Assembly (NCBI RefSeq): GCF_030693775.1
Contig: NZ_JAUXZY010000003.1
Coordinates: 1 to 64,000 of the forward strand
Direction of reading: 5' to 3'
Source of the DNA: Polynucleobacter sp.
Lineage (GTDB): Bacteria; Pseudomonadota; Gammaproteobacteria; Burkholderiales; Burkholderiaceae
DNA: 64,000 bases
The position numbers and the translations under genes were made by a program. How positions within the stretch are numbered: position 1 is the first letter of the stretch; each line of letters opens with the position of its first letter. Of this stretch, positions 48,592-57,585 are shown piece by piece. The notes under the pieces were generated by a model, which had not been told where the DNA came from, did no database searches, and saw nothing but the letters and a program-made list of their open reading frames with translations.

Positions 48592-49241
48592 TGCTTCCCA
48601 ATCCAGTAGTACAAGTGACTTCCTTGATTGAGATTGCTATCAGCTCTGCAATCCTATTGGCATGGCTTGCGCAGGCATTGTTTTTTAAAGAAGATGGCAG
48701 CGGACGGATAGTAGCCCTTCGAGTGCTTGTTTGTTTTGTACTGGCTAATCTATTGTTCTGGCCGCTATTCACCCTATTCACACCACTGGAGCTGCCCCTG
48801 GCCGCCTATGTAAGGGGCTTTACGGGCGAGCTGAGCATTACCTCGATGCTGCTCTTGTGGACGGCTTATTTTTCGCCAAAAGAAATCCATGTGCCTGTAG
48901 TAATGAAGGCGTGGATTGCGGTGGTTGCGATTGCTTTTTATCCGCTTGCTTTAGGAGTAAGCATGCTTGATCCCTACGCTTGGGGATATGGCTCAATTAC
49001 CTTATTGGCCGCTGTGATTGCTACGGCCTTGATTGCATGGATCGCCGGATCCAATCGCATTGCGATTATTTTGGCCGTGGCTATTTTGGCGTGGGCAGCA
49101 GGGTGGCATGAGTCTGCCAATCTATGGGACTACATCCTGGATCCATTCTTAGGCTTATGGGCGATTGCTTTACTGATTCGATCAAGTTGGCGGGCGCGTG
49201 CTGCACGTGCACAAGCCGGATACCTCTTTCGTAAGGGCTAG
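48591..49241 (+). CDS. Multi-pass membrane protein, hypothetical
   Basis: 216 residues with about six transmembrane segments, ATG 48591 overlapping the preceding stop by one base (TAATG). I recognise no family. Translational coupling to a GT39 enzyme and a sialidase-like protein suggests a part in the same envelope process, for example presenting or flipping a carrier. It ends with a basic tail and is followed by a terminator. Confidence 0.75.
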   Translation: MLPNPVVQVTSLIEIAISSAILLAWLAQALFFKEDGSGRIVALRVLVCFVLANLLFWPLFTLFTPLELPLAAYVRGFTGELSITSMLLLWTAYFSPKEIHVPVVMKAWIAVVAIAFYPLALGVSMLDPYAWGYGSITLLAAVIATALIAWIAGSNRIAIILAVAILAWAAGWHESANLWDYILDPFLGLWAIALLIRSSWRARAARAQAGYLFRKG

Positions 49242-49275
49242 GCTTACTGACGTAACGACACTTACTGAAGGGTAT

Positions 49276-49307
49276 AAAAAAACCAGCGACGTATCGCTGG
49301 TTTTTGC
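49276..49307. terminator. Bidirectional terminator after the glycan operon
   Basis: AAAAACCAGCGA pairs over 12 bp with TCGCTGGTTTTT across CGTA. Placed between the convergent membrane-protein gene and the Bug gene, it can serve both. Confidence 0.9.
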
Positions 49308-49346
49308 TTTTATTCCGCGGAATCAATTCCGCTGACTAGATAAGGC

Positions 49347-50342
49347 TTAGTCTGGAATATTGGCTTTACGAATTACAGGACCCCATTTGTTGATCTCATT
49401 ATCGAGGTGGGTCTTCAGTCCATTCGCACTGACTTTGTCCATTGAAACGATGTCAATGTTGGAGTCAGCTAAACGCTTCTTCACATCTGGATCGTTCAAG
49501 GCTGCTTTGAGGGCAGTATTGAGTTTGGCTTGAATGGCTTGTGGAACATTCTTTGGTGTATAAAGACCGTGCCATACCTTCACTTCAAAGCCTTTTAAGC
49601 CTTCTTGATCCAAGGTAGGAACGTTAGGCAATGCAGACAAACGCTTTGGTGTGGTGGTGCCATACACCTTCACGCGATTGTCTTTAACAACACCAATCGT
49701 TTGGGTGGTTTGGTCACACAGTAGGTCCACTTGGCCGCCCATGAGGTCGGTTAATGCAGGGCCAGTACCTTTGTAAGGAACATTGGTTAAGCGAACACCC
49801 AAACGGCTCTGAAACAGGAGGCCGCACAACTGCGATACCGCGCCAGGTCCGGCATTGGCCATGGTTACTTTATTACCGTTGGCTTTGATGTAAGCCTCGA
49901 GTTCTTTAAAGTTATTGGGTGGGAAATTCTTACGCGCAAGCATCAGCATTGGCACATCTACAACTTGACCGATGTATTCAAAATCGACGAGTGGATCGTA
50001 TGGCAACTTGTCGTATAGGGCCTGTGCTGTAGCCATACCCATGTGGTGCAGATAAATGGTGTAACCGTCTGGTGTAGCACGTGCTACTTTGGCAGATGCA
50101 ACGGTACCGCCGGCGCCAGGTGCATTCTCAACCACCACGGTGGTGCCCAATGATTTGCCCATTGGAATGGCGATTAGGCGTGCCACGGTATCAGTTGGGC
50201 CGCCCGCCGCAAACGGAACGATCAGCGAAATCGGCTTATTGTTGGGCCAGTTTGCTTGTGCAGTAGCAGTATTGCTTGCAATTAAGGCACTGGCGCTGAT
50301 GATGGCAGCAAATCCAGCTAATACGGTTTTCTTCAATTTCAT
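49347..50342 (-). CDS. Bug-family tricarboxylate/dicarboxylate-binding protein
   Basis: 331 residues with a signal peptide (ending TATAQA). The mature protein opens WPNNKPISLIVPFAAGGPTDTVARLIA, the Bug/TctC signature, and contains NAPGAGGTVASAKVARATPDGYT. It binds a carboxylate in the periplasm. No tctAB follows it, so it must share a permease, possibly the one at 352-2415. It closes the minus-strand cluster with the CitE-like, PrpD-like and MaoC-like genes, so its ligand may be the substrate of those enzymes. Confidence 0.93.
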   Translation of the reverse strand: MKLKKTVLAGFAAIISASALIASNTATAQANWPNNKPISLIVPFAAGGPTDTVARLIAIPMGKSLGTTVVVENAPGAGGTVASAKVARATPDGYTIYLHHMGMATAQALYDKLPYDPLVDFEYIGQVVDVPMLMLARKNFPPNNFKELEAYIKANGNKVTMANAGPGAVSQLCGLLFQSRLGVRLTNVPYKGTGPALTDLMGGQVDLLCDQTTQTIGVVKDNRVKVYGTTTPKRLSALPNVPTLDQEGLKGFEVKVWHGLYTPKNVPQAIQAKLNTALKAALNDPDVKKRLADSNIDIVSMDKVSANGLKTHLDNEINKWGPVIRKANIPD

Positions 50343-50402
50343 TACGGTCTCCAGTTTTTTTAAAGCCCTGTGATTTTGCCATTTTTGGCGTCTAGCGGGG
50401 CA

Positions 50403-51257
50403 TTAGTGTTTACCAGCAAGCACCAATAGACGTTTGGCCAAAAGTACTACGGGACGGTCAATCATACGGCCGTTTAGCTTGACTACCCCACCTTTCGAGG
50501 CTTTATCGGCTTCTATCACTTGATTTGCCCAGTGCAGCTCATCCCCGGTGGGTGTAAATGCCTTAGAAACAATGGGGACTTGTGCCGGGTGGATACAGAG
50601 CTTTGCACCAAAGCCAAGCCTTTTCCCCCGCATTGCATCGTCAGAAATGCGGTCGATGTCATCGGTTGCGGTAGTAACACCGTCCACTGGCGGGGCTATT
50701 TCGGCCAGGCGCGAAGCCAAGACCAGCTGAAAGCGCGCTACTTGTAATTCCGTTTCTTGTGCATCGCACACCATACCCAGGTCGGCTTGCAAATCAATAT
50801 TGCCGAGTGCCAGGCGAATCACTTGCTGCGCATTCGCGATGGAATCAATTTGTTGCAGTCCGCGTGCCGTTTCAATCATAGGGATGATGGCGGTAGTGGG
50901 TAAAACCTCTGCCGCACCATTGATCTGGTCATGCGATTCGCTTTTGGGAATCAGTAAGCAAGCGATCGCCAGTTCTTCTGCCAAGATTAAGTCTTCACCG
51001 TAAAAGCGTGTGCCGGGTGCATTCGAGCGAATGACGATGCGCTGGCGTTGCTCAGCCGAAAAACTAGACCAGGCCTGCCGAATAGCCGAGCGTGCCGCCG
51101 CTTTGTCTTCTTCAGCCACTGCATCTTCTAAATCAATGATGATGGCGTGGGCGCCGCTATTCAGGGCTTTTGCAAATCGCTCGGGCCGATTACCCGGAAC
51201 AAATAAGAAAGTGCTGGCATAGCCAATGGGATTGTCAATCGGGTTCATGGCGTTCAT
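50403..51257 (-). CDS. CitE-like CoA-ester lyase (HpcH/HpaI family)
   Basis: 284 residues from ATG 51257, which overlaps the MmgE/PrpD stop as ATGA. A frame to 51308 is not needed. CitE hallmarks: FLFVPGNRPERFAKAL, AIIIDLEDAVAEEDKAAARSAIR with acidic metal ligands, PMIETARGL. Such enzymes cleave citramalyl-CoA, malyl-CoA or beta-methylmalyl-CoA to acetyl-CoA plus a keto acid. Context (hydratase and PrpD-like genes) favours citramalyl-CoA. This is inference. Confidence 0.9.
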   Translation of the reverse strand: MNAMNPIDNPIGYASTFLFVPGNRPERFAKALNSGAHAIIIDLEDAVAEEDKAAARSAIRQAWSSFSAEQRQRIVIRSNAPGTRFYGEDLILAEELAIACLLIPKSESHDQINGAAEVLPTTAIIPMIETARGLQQIDSIANAQQVIRLALGNIDLQADLGMVCDAQETELQVARFQLVLASRLAEIAPPVDGVTTATDDIDRISDDAMRGKRLGFGAKLCIHPAQVPIVSKAFTPTGDELHWANQVIEADKASKGGVVKLNGRMIDRPVVLLAKRLLVLAGKH

Positions 51258-52621
51258 GTTGGTGTGCTCAGTAAAAAACCGACTTTCGTTTGATTGCGGA
51301 TATTCCACAGTGCATCGATGGCATTCGTCATCTCAAGCGGGGTAGCGCCGCCACTGAAGGCCGCTAAGCGCAGTGCCTTATCGGTAATCTCAGTACGCGT
51401 TAGCGTATTGCCAGGGTCACCCTTAGGCTCATCTACACGACCATGCAATTGGCGACCATCTTTCAGAGTGACGGTTACCTTGCCAATCCAGCGCTTAGGG
51501 TAGGCGGCATCGATCTCAGGATCGAGTTTCATCGTCACCCGATCGCGCAAAGCACAGATTTCTGGATCGCTAAAGTGATCAGCAAATTCTTGGAGGCCCG
51601 CAAATTGATAATGCGCAATGATGGCCAGCACCGTACCCATTGAGAATTTCGATTGATGCACGGTCGTGGGATGGGTAACGGGCCCCAAGACATCAATCGC
51701 CCCTTGATGGACATGCGTCACAATGCGATCAATGTCGTGCGCCTGAATATGATTCGATTGCATTGTGTACAACAGCGCATCGGCAGCGGGATGAGTGTGA
51801 CGGCAAGAGGCATGGTACTTAAAACTCGTTTCTGCACTAGCCCAGCGCGTGCCGAGGCGATCAACTAAATAACTTGGATCGGCATCACTCGACATGCCAG
51901 CAGCCAAACCTTGTTTGCCTTCCAGAATGTGCTGCGCCCCAGTAAATCCATCACGGGCCAAATAAGCAGCCATCAATCCCGTTCCGGCAGCATGCGCGGT
52001 ATGCAATTGTTTTGAGTCGGCAGCGTCGCGCAAGAATTCCCAAAGGCCAGCAGATTGCGTTCCGGCAGAACCAAATGCATGCAGCATGTGCTCTGGGCTG
52101 AGTTTTAGAAGATGACCTACTGCAGCAGCAGATGCTAAGGAGCCGGCAGTGCCCGTCGTATGAAATGTTTTGTAATGCGAGCGCCCCAAAAACTCGCCCA
52201 CACGAATGCCCACTTCATAACCAACTATCGCAGCTGTCAAAAACTCCGTTCCCGAACGACCCAGCGCCTGAGCGCAGGCCAGGGCAGGCGAGAACACGAC
52301 GGTCGCTGGATGAAATACCGAACTATTGTGTAAATCGTCTTGCTCAACCACATGGGATGCTGCAGCATTGGACATCGCCGCCAAATAAGGGCTACTGCTA
52401 CTGCGGTGAACGAGGATTTCCGATGGGCCGTTCGTTGGCCCCATTTGCTCGGCAAACCGGGTCAGGATTTCAACCGGGGTAGCACCTTTGCCGGCGACGG
52501 CAGAGCCAAACCAATCCACCAGCAAGTCTTCGCCGCGGCGCATAACGTCCTCGGGAATATCTGCTGGCTTGAGTGTTGCGGCAAAGTCGGCTAAGACCTT
52601 CGAATAATGAATCGTACCCAT
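51254..52621 (-). CDS. MmgE/PrpD family protein
   Basis: 455 residues. Family features: VDWFGSAVAGKGATPVEILTRF near the start, ASHVVEQDDLHNSSVFHPATVVFSPALACAQ with the conserved Asp and His residues, and FKYHASCRHTHPAADALL. The family includes 2-methylcitrate dehydratase and cis-aconitate decarboxylase, which makes itaconate. With a C5-CoA hydratase and a CitE-like lyase alongside, either reaction would fit. It starts 1 bp after the stop of the MaoC-like gene. Confidence 0.9.
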   Translation of the reverse strand: MGTIHYSKVLADFAATLKPADIPEDVMRRGEDLLVDWFGSAVAGKGATPVEILTRFAEQMGPTNGPSEILVHRSSSSPYLAAMSNAAASHVVEQDDLHNSSVFHPATVVFSPALACAQALGRSGTEFLTAAIVGYEVGIRVGEFLGRSHYKTFHTTGTAGSLASAAAVGHLLKLSPEHMLHAFGSAGTQSAGLWEFLRDAADSKQLHTAHAAGTGLMAAYLARDGFTGAQHILEGKQGLAAGMSSDADPSYLVDRLGTRWASAETSFKYHASCRHTHPAADALLYTMQSNHIQAHDIDRIVTHVHQGAIDVLGPVTHPTTVHQSKFSMGTVLAIIAHYQFAGLQEFADHFSDPEICALRDRVTMKLDPEIDAAYPKRWIGKVTVTLKDGRQLHGRVDEPKGDPGNTLTRTEITDKALRLAAFSGGATPLEMTNAIDALWNIRNQTKVGFLLSTPT

Positions 52622-52622
52622 C

Positions 52623-53498
52623 TTAATTAAGCACCGCGGTTGCTTGCATGGTTAACCATCCTTCGTGATCCTGTGCCCAGACACGAATGGTCTTGCCGCT
52701 GGGGTCAAGTGCCAAGTCTGGCGTTGCTGAAACTGAGAAGGGATTGATATCAAAGGTCGGCCGGACGGCGCGAAACTCAAAGCGTTTCAAGGTAGACCCT
52801 GGAATGGATTGTCGTACCAAGTCAACCAAGAGCGTGGCAATCAACGGGCCGTGGACGATAAGGCCTGGATAGCCTTCCACTTCGGTGACGTAGCGCCGAT
52901 CGTAATGAATGCGATGGCCATTAAAGGTGAGGGCAGAGTAACGGAATAACAAGACGTCATCGGGATTGATGGTCTTGGTCCAAGTGGCATCCGTTGGTGC
53001 TGGAGTGGGTGCAACCGGTTTGTCGTCAGGCGCAGGCGCATCGCGATACACAATGTCATGCTCTTCCGTGAGCGCAATGCCTGCGGCGTTGCTAATTTCA
53101 TGGCGTACCAAGACGAAGATGAGATCACCGGTGCGCCCTGATTTATGGGTAACGGATTGGATTGTGGAGGTACGTTCAATTGCATCGCCAACGACTAGCG
53201 GCTTAATCCACTCAAGCCGGCCACCGGCCCACATGCGGCGAGGGAGTGGTACGGGTGGTAAAAAACCGCCGCGCTTGGGGTGACCGTCAGGGCCGATTTC
53301 GGATTGGCGGGCATGGGGTAAAAAATAAAGCCAGTGCCAGAGCTCGGGCAAGAAAGTCCCCATCGTTGGCATTGGGTCGGGTCTATCCAATGTGGCTGAA
53401 AGCGCCCTGACTGGCGCAGCAGTGACGGTATCCAGGATAGATTCGGATTTACCAATCCACTCCTGCAGGTGTTTGATGGTTTGATCTTCGATTCGCAT
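52623..53498 (-). CDS. MaoC-like acyl-CoA hydratase (mesaconyl-C4-CoA hydratase/HTD2 type)
   Basis: 291 residues from ATG 53498. A frame to 53513 adds five codons. Double-hotdog layout: an N-terminal FAS1-type half (PELWHWLYFLPHARQSEIGPDGHPKRGGFLPPVPLPRRMWAGGRL) and a C-terminal half with FRYSALTFNGHRIHYDRRYVTEVEGYPGLIVHGPL, containing the hydratase His/Asp region. This is the pattern of mesaconyl-C4-CoA hydratase. It is first in the minus-strand operon. Confidence 0.85.
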   Translation of the reverse strand: MRIEDQTIKHLQEWIGKSESILDTVTAAPVRALSATLDRPDPMPTMGTFLPELWHWLYFLPHARQSEIGPDGHPKRGGFLPPVPLPRRMWAGGRLEWIKPLVVGDAIERTSTIQSVTHKSGRTGDLIFVLVRHEISNAAGIALTEEHDIVYRDAPAPDDKPVAPTPAPTDATWTKTINPDDVLLFRYSALTFNGHRIHYDRRYVTEVEGYPGLIVHGPLIATLLVDLVRQSIPGSTLKRFEFRAVRPTFDINPFSVSATPDLALDPSGKTIRVWAQDHEGWLTMQATAVLN

Positions 53499-53538
53499 CA
53501 CCCTATTATGCAATGAGCGATTCGGATGGGACGCGCTT

Positions 53539-54858
53539 TTACCCCAGCCAGCCCAAGAAAAGCCCAGTCAATGCGGCGCCAGCTAGGACAGTCATAATGC
53601 CGAGCTGAAAGCGAATTAGAGCAACTATTGCTGCTGCGCAAATTAATACGGACGGTATGGATACCGAACCAGCAAAGCCAGCAGGAAAGAACACGTGGTA
53701 CGCAAAAAATAGGCCCAAGTTCACGATCACGCCAACCACGGCAGCGGTAATCGCGGTGAGGGGTGCCGTAAAGCCTAGTTTGCCGTGGGTTGACTCTATC
53801 AAGGGCCCGCCAATGAGGATGAACAAGAAGGACGGTAAAAAAGTAAACCAGGTGGCAATACACGCCGCTACAGCACCGCTCCAAAAAGCCAAATCGGATC
53901 CGAGCGTTTCTTGAACATGGCCCGCAATGTAAGCAACAAAGGCAAGCACCATGATGAGCGGTCCTGGCGTGGCCTCTCCTAACGCAAGACCATCGATCAT
54001 TTGACTGGCGCTGACCCACTGATAATGTTTGACTGCGCCCTGATAGACATACGGAAGCACGGCGTATGCGCCACCAAAGGTGAGTAAGGCGGCTTTGGTG
54101 AAAAACCAAGCAAGCTGAGGGTAGAGTGTCTTCCAACCAAAAAAGAGAATGAGAAGCGTGATCGGCAGAGTCCATAAGAGCGCACCCACAATACCTTTTC
54201 GGACTGAACTTCGAACGCTAAAAATAGCGTGCTCCGGCGTTGGTGTTGCATCGTCAATGATGGCGCTACTTTTCCCATGTTCGCTAACGGCATCAACAGC
54301 GTGCGCCTTCGGGCTAAAAATGGCAGGATATTTTTTCCCGCCCCAAATACCAATGAGGGCGGCGCAGATCACAATGATTGGGAACGGCACATTAAAAATA
54401 AAGATCGCGATAAAGGAGAGTGCAGTAATGAGCCACAGGGCACGGTGTGTAATGGCGCGTTTGCCGATTTTGAGCGCAGCGCATAAAACGATTGCCGTCA
54501 CTGCCGGCTTGATGCCAAAAAAGAGTGCAGCGATCCAGGGGGTCTGACCAAAAGTCAGGTAGACCCAGCCCAACCCAATTAGGATCAGCAGGGAGGGTAG
54601 TACGAAAAGGACCCCAGCCAAAATGCCACCAATACTGCGGTGCATTAACCAGCCGATGTAGGTCACCAATTGCTGTGCCTCTGGACCAGGCAGCAACATG
54701 CAATAGTTCAGCGCATGTAAAAAGCGCCGCTCGGAAATCCAACGGCGCTTTTCAACTAGCTCGGTATGTAATACCGCAATTTGACCCGCGGGCCCACCAA
54801 AGCTAATGAAGCCTAGCTTAGCCCAAAACCACAGGGCCTCGGTGAGCGGAACCTTCAA
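53539..54858 (-). CDS. chrA: Chromate transporter ChrA
   Basis: 439 residues, two fused CHR domains with about ten to twelve membrane segments. The first domain motif [23 protein letters not shown] and second [43 protein letters not shown] are both intact. ChrA expels chromate, and some homologues move other anions. It overlaps the stop of fabI as ATGA, so it is co-translated with fabI, an unusual pairing of lipid synthesis and anion export. Confidence 0.92.
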   Translation of the reverse strand: MKVPLTEALWFWAKLGFISFGGPAGQIAVLHTELVEKRRWISERRFLHALNYCMLLPGPEAQQLVTYIGWLMHRSIGGILAGVLFVLPSLLILIGLGWVYLTFGQTPWIAALFFGIKPAVTAIVLCAALKIGKRAITHRALWLITALSFIAIFIFNVPFPIIVICAALIGIWGGKKYPAIFSPKAHAVDAVSEHGKSSAIIDDATPTPEHAIFSVRSSVRKGIVGALLWTLPITLLILFFGWKTLYPQLAWFFTKAALLTFGGAYAVLPYVYQGAVKHYQWVSASQMIDGLALGEATPGPLIMVLAFVAYIAGHVQETLGSDLAFWSGAVAACIATWFTFLPSFLFILIGGPLIESTHGKLGFTAPLTAITAAVVGVIVNLGLFFAYHVFFPAGFAGSVSIPSVLICAAAIVALIRFQLGIMTVLAGAALTGLFLGWLG

Positions 54859-55640
54859 GCCTCGTCCATGCCGCCAACGACTTGGCTAAAGCCGTTGTCT
54901 ACGTAAATAATTTCAGCGGTAATGCCATTGGCAAGATCTGACATTAAGAAGGATGCTGCATTGCCGACATCATCAATCGAGACGTTACGGCGCAGCGGCG
55001 CAGTGGCCTCAACCGCGCTCAAAATTTTGCCAAAGCCTTTAATGCCGGAAGCGGCCAAGGTTTTAATCGGCCCTGCTGAAATGCCATTGACCCGAATGCC
55101 TTTGGGGCCAAGCGATCCTGCCAGATAGCGGACTGATGCTTCGAGGGAAGCCTTAGCCAAGCCCATGGTGTTGTAGTTGGGAACATTGCGCATTGATCCC
55201 AAGTAGGTCAAGGTCAGCAGTGCTCCATTGGCTTTGAGCATAGGCAAGGCCGCTTTGGCCATTGCTGGAAAGCTATAGGCAGAGATGTCATGGGCAATCT
55301 TGAAGCCTTCGCGACTGAGTCCGTCTAAAAAGTCGCCGGCAATCGCTTCGCGCGGAGCAAAGCCAATGGCGTGCACAAAGCCATCAAACTGGGGCCAGGT
55401 TTTGGCTAAATCACTAAATAGAGCGGCAATCTGCTCGTCGCTGCCGACATCGCAGTCAAAAATCAGCTTGGAATTGAATTCATTTGCAAATTCGACAGTG
55501 CGCTCTTTGAAGCGATCGCCGACATAGGTAAAGGCCAATTCAGCTCCTTCACGATGGCAGGCCTTGGCAATGCCATAGGCAATAGAGCGGTTAGAAAGGA
55601 GGCCGGTGATTAAAATCCGTTTGCCCGATAAAAAGCCCAT
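54855..55640 (-). CDS. fabI: Enoyl-ACP reductase FabI
   Basis: 261 residues of the short-chain dehydrogenase fold. The NADH-binding start reads [22 protein letters not shown], and the catalytic Tyr-x6-Lys is in [24 protein letters not shown]. It carries out the last step of each fatty-acid elongation cycle and is the triclosan target in related bacteria. It is divergent from the peptide transporter, with potential start codons nearly touching. Confidence 0.96.
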   Translation of the reverse strand: MGFLSGKRILITGLLSNRSIAYGIAKACHREGAELAFTYVGDRFKERTVEFANEFNSKLIFDCDVGSDEQIAALFSDLAKTWPQFDGFVHAIGFAPREAIAGDFLDGLSREGFKIAHDISAYSFPAMAKAALPMLKANGALLTLTYLGSMRNVPNYNTMGLAKASLEASVRYLAGSLGPKGIRVNGISAGPIKTLAASGIKGFGKILSAVEATAPLRRNVSIDDVGNAASFLMSDLANGITAEIIYVDNGFSQVVGGMDEA

Positions 55641-55689
55641 GATGAGATCCTTTGCTTCAAATGTGATTTGCTATCTACAATTGTTGCAT

Positions 55690-57585
55690 ATGGTTCACTT
55701 GCCCCCCTTACTCACGCCTTTTGCCCGGACTTATGCTGGTCGAATGGCGATCCTACTGTTATTGGGGGCGATTGGCTTCGGGGATAAGGCTGACGCAGCG
55801 CAAGGCATAGCCCAATACGGCAAGCCCAAGTATGCCGATGGCTTTGCCCATTTTGATTACGTTAATCCCAATGCGCCCCGGGGCGGCACTTTAACCCTGC
55901 CCAATCCGGATCGCCGCACTAGTTTTGATAAGTTCAATCCATTTACCTTGCGTGGCGTGACGGCTCCTGGCGTTTCGCAGTTGATGTTTGAGTCCTTGGC
56001 GGTGGGTAGCGCCGATGAAGTATCCAGCGCTTATGGCTTGATCGCAGAAGATATTGCAGTTGCGGCTGACAAGATGTCGGTGACGTTTCGGATTCGGCCA
56101 GAGGCCCGTTTTTCTGACGATAGCCCGATCTTGGCGCTAGACGTCAAGCACAGCTTTGATACCTTGATGAGTAAATTGGCTAACCCGCAATTTCGGACGG
56201 TGTATGCCGATGTGAAGCAAGCGGTTGTAGTGTCGGAGCGTGTGATTCGCTTTGACTTTAAAGAGCCCAATAGCGAGTTACCAGTAATGGTTGGCGGCTT
56301 ACCCATCTTTTCGCGTAGCTGGGGTAAAAAACCGGATGGCACGATAACCCCATTTGATAAGTTGGCCTTTGAGCATCCCATCGGTAGCGGCCCCTACGTG
56401 ATTGAGTCTTATCGCGCCGGCAAGACCATGGTGTTCAAGCGTAATCCTAATTACTGGGGTGATCGCGATGGCAAAACCGTCAATGTCCGGGTTGGCTTTT
56501 TTAACTTCGACCGCATTCATTACAAACTCTATGCTGACGATGCAGTGCGCTTAGAAGCATTTAAAGCGGGTGAATTTGATGCCTTGGTGGAGTACCGCGC
56601 TAAGAATTGGGCGAAGAGTTATGTAGGACCTAAATTCAATAACGGCAGCTTATTGAAAAAGGCCTTTATTAATCACAATGGCGCCGGCATGCAAGGCTTT
56701 GCTGTCAATATTCGCAGACCTTTGTTTCAGGATCAGCGCGTGCGTCAGGCGCTGGGTTATGCGCTGGATTTTCAGTGGCTCAATCGTCAATTGTTTTACG
56801 ATCAATACGGCCGCATTAGTAGTTACTTCATGAATAGCGACCTCAGCGCTAATTTTGATGGGCCAGCCAAACCCGAAGGGGATGAGTTAAAGCTTTTGCA
56901 AAAACTCAAAGCGCAGTTCCCGCAAGCGGTGCCGGACGCAGTATTTTTGCCAATGCCACCACCCCCGACTACAGTGGAGCCGAGTAGCCTGCGCCAAAAT
57001 TTACTCAAAGCCCGCGACTTATTGGCGCAAGCCGGATGGACTTATCGCGATGGCGCCTTGCGTAATGCTAAGGGTGAGCCATTTCGCTTTGAGATGGTTG
57101 AGGATGGCCCCTTCTTTTTGCGGGTGATTTCATCGTATGTGCGCAATTTAGAAAAATTAGGCATCAAGGTAGATGTGCGTACCAGTGACTTTGCGCTGCA
57201 TCAAAAGCGCATGAATGAATACGATTTTGATATGACCACGATTCGCTTCCCGGATTCGCAAAGTCCAGGCAATGAGCTCTACGATCGCTTTGGCAGTAAG
57301 GCCGCCGAAGAAAAGGGATCAGATAATGTGATCGGCGTTCGCTCCCCGGCCGTCGATGCTTTGATTGATGCGATTGTTCGTGCAGAGACGCGCGCGCAAC
57401 TGCAAACGGCTACGCGCGCACTCGATCGGGTATTGTGGAATAGTTACTATGTGATTCCGCAGTGGTACAACCCAACGCATCGCGTGGCTTTTAAGAAAGA
57501 AATGCGTTACCCCGAGCCGCCCCTGTATTACACCGCTGAATCATGGATCCTATTGAACTGGTGGAAGGCGGATAAATCCCAATGA
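55690..57585 (+). CDS. Peptide ABC transporter solute-binding protein (YejA-like)
   Basis: 631 residues if ATG 55690 is used. ATGs at 55639/55642 overlap the fabI start, and ATG 55744 would shorten the signal peptide. The signal region ends near KADAAQ. The mature protein is an SBP class 5 (DppA/OppA/YejA type): HFDYVNPNAPRGGTLTLPN, FKRNPNYWGDRDGK, RQALGYALDFQWLNRQLFYDQYGRISSYFMNSDL. YejA-like proteins bind peptides or microcin C. Its stop overlaps the permease start. Confidence 0.92.
   Translation: MVHLPPLLTPFARTYAGRMAILLLLGAIGFGDKADAAQGIAQYGKPKYADGFAHFDYVNPNAPRGGTLTLPNPDRRTSFDKFNPFTLRGVTAPGVSQLMFESLAVGSADEVSSAYGLIAEDIAVAADKMSVTFRIRPEARFSDDSPILALDVKHSFDTLMSKLANPQFRTVYADVKQAVVVSERVIRFDFKEPNSELPVMVGGLPIFSRSWGKKPDGTITPFDKLAFEHPIGSGPYVIESYRAGKTMVFKRNPNYWGDRDGKTVNVRVGFFNFDRIHYKLYADDAVRLEAFKAGEFDALVEYRAKNWAKSYVGPKFNNGSLLKKAFINHNGAGMQGFAVNIRRPLFQDQRVRQALGYALDFQWLNRQLFYDQYGRISSYFMNSDLSANFDGPAKPEGDELKLLQKLKAQFPQAVPDAVFLPMPPPPTTVEPSSLRQNLLKARDLLAQAGWTYRDGALRNAKGEPFRFEMVEDGPFFLRVISSYVRNLEKLGIKVDVRTSDFALHQKRMNEYDFDMTTIRFPDSQSPGNELYDRFGSKAAEEKGSDNVIGVRSPAVDALIDAIVRAETRAQLQTATRALDRVLWNSYYVIPQWYNPTHRVAFKKEMRYPEPPLYYTAESWILLNWWKADKSQ

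Noticed and set aside
53498-54175. 225-residue open frame on the minus strand
   Set aside because: It lies in another frame of chrA, which has full family homology. Composition is rich in Cys, Trp and Arg as in shadow frames.
55606-55689. Translation of the binding protein from 55606
   Set aside because: This would place its start inside fabI and give an unlikely pre-signal stretch. A start at 55690 or 55744 gives a normal signal peptide.
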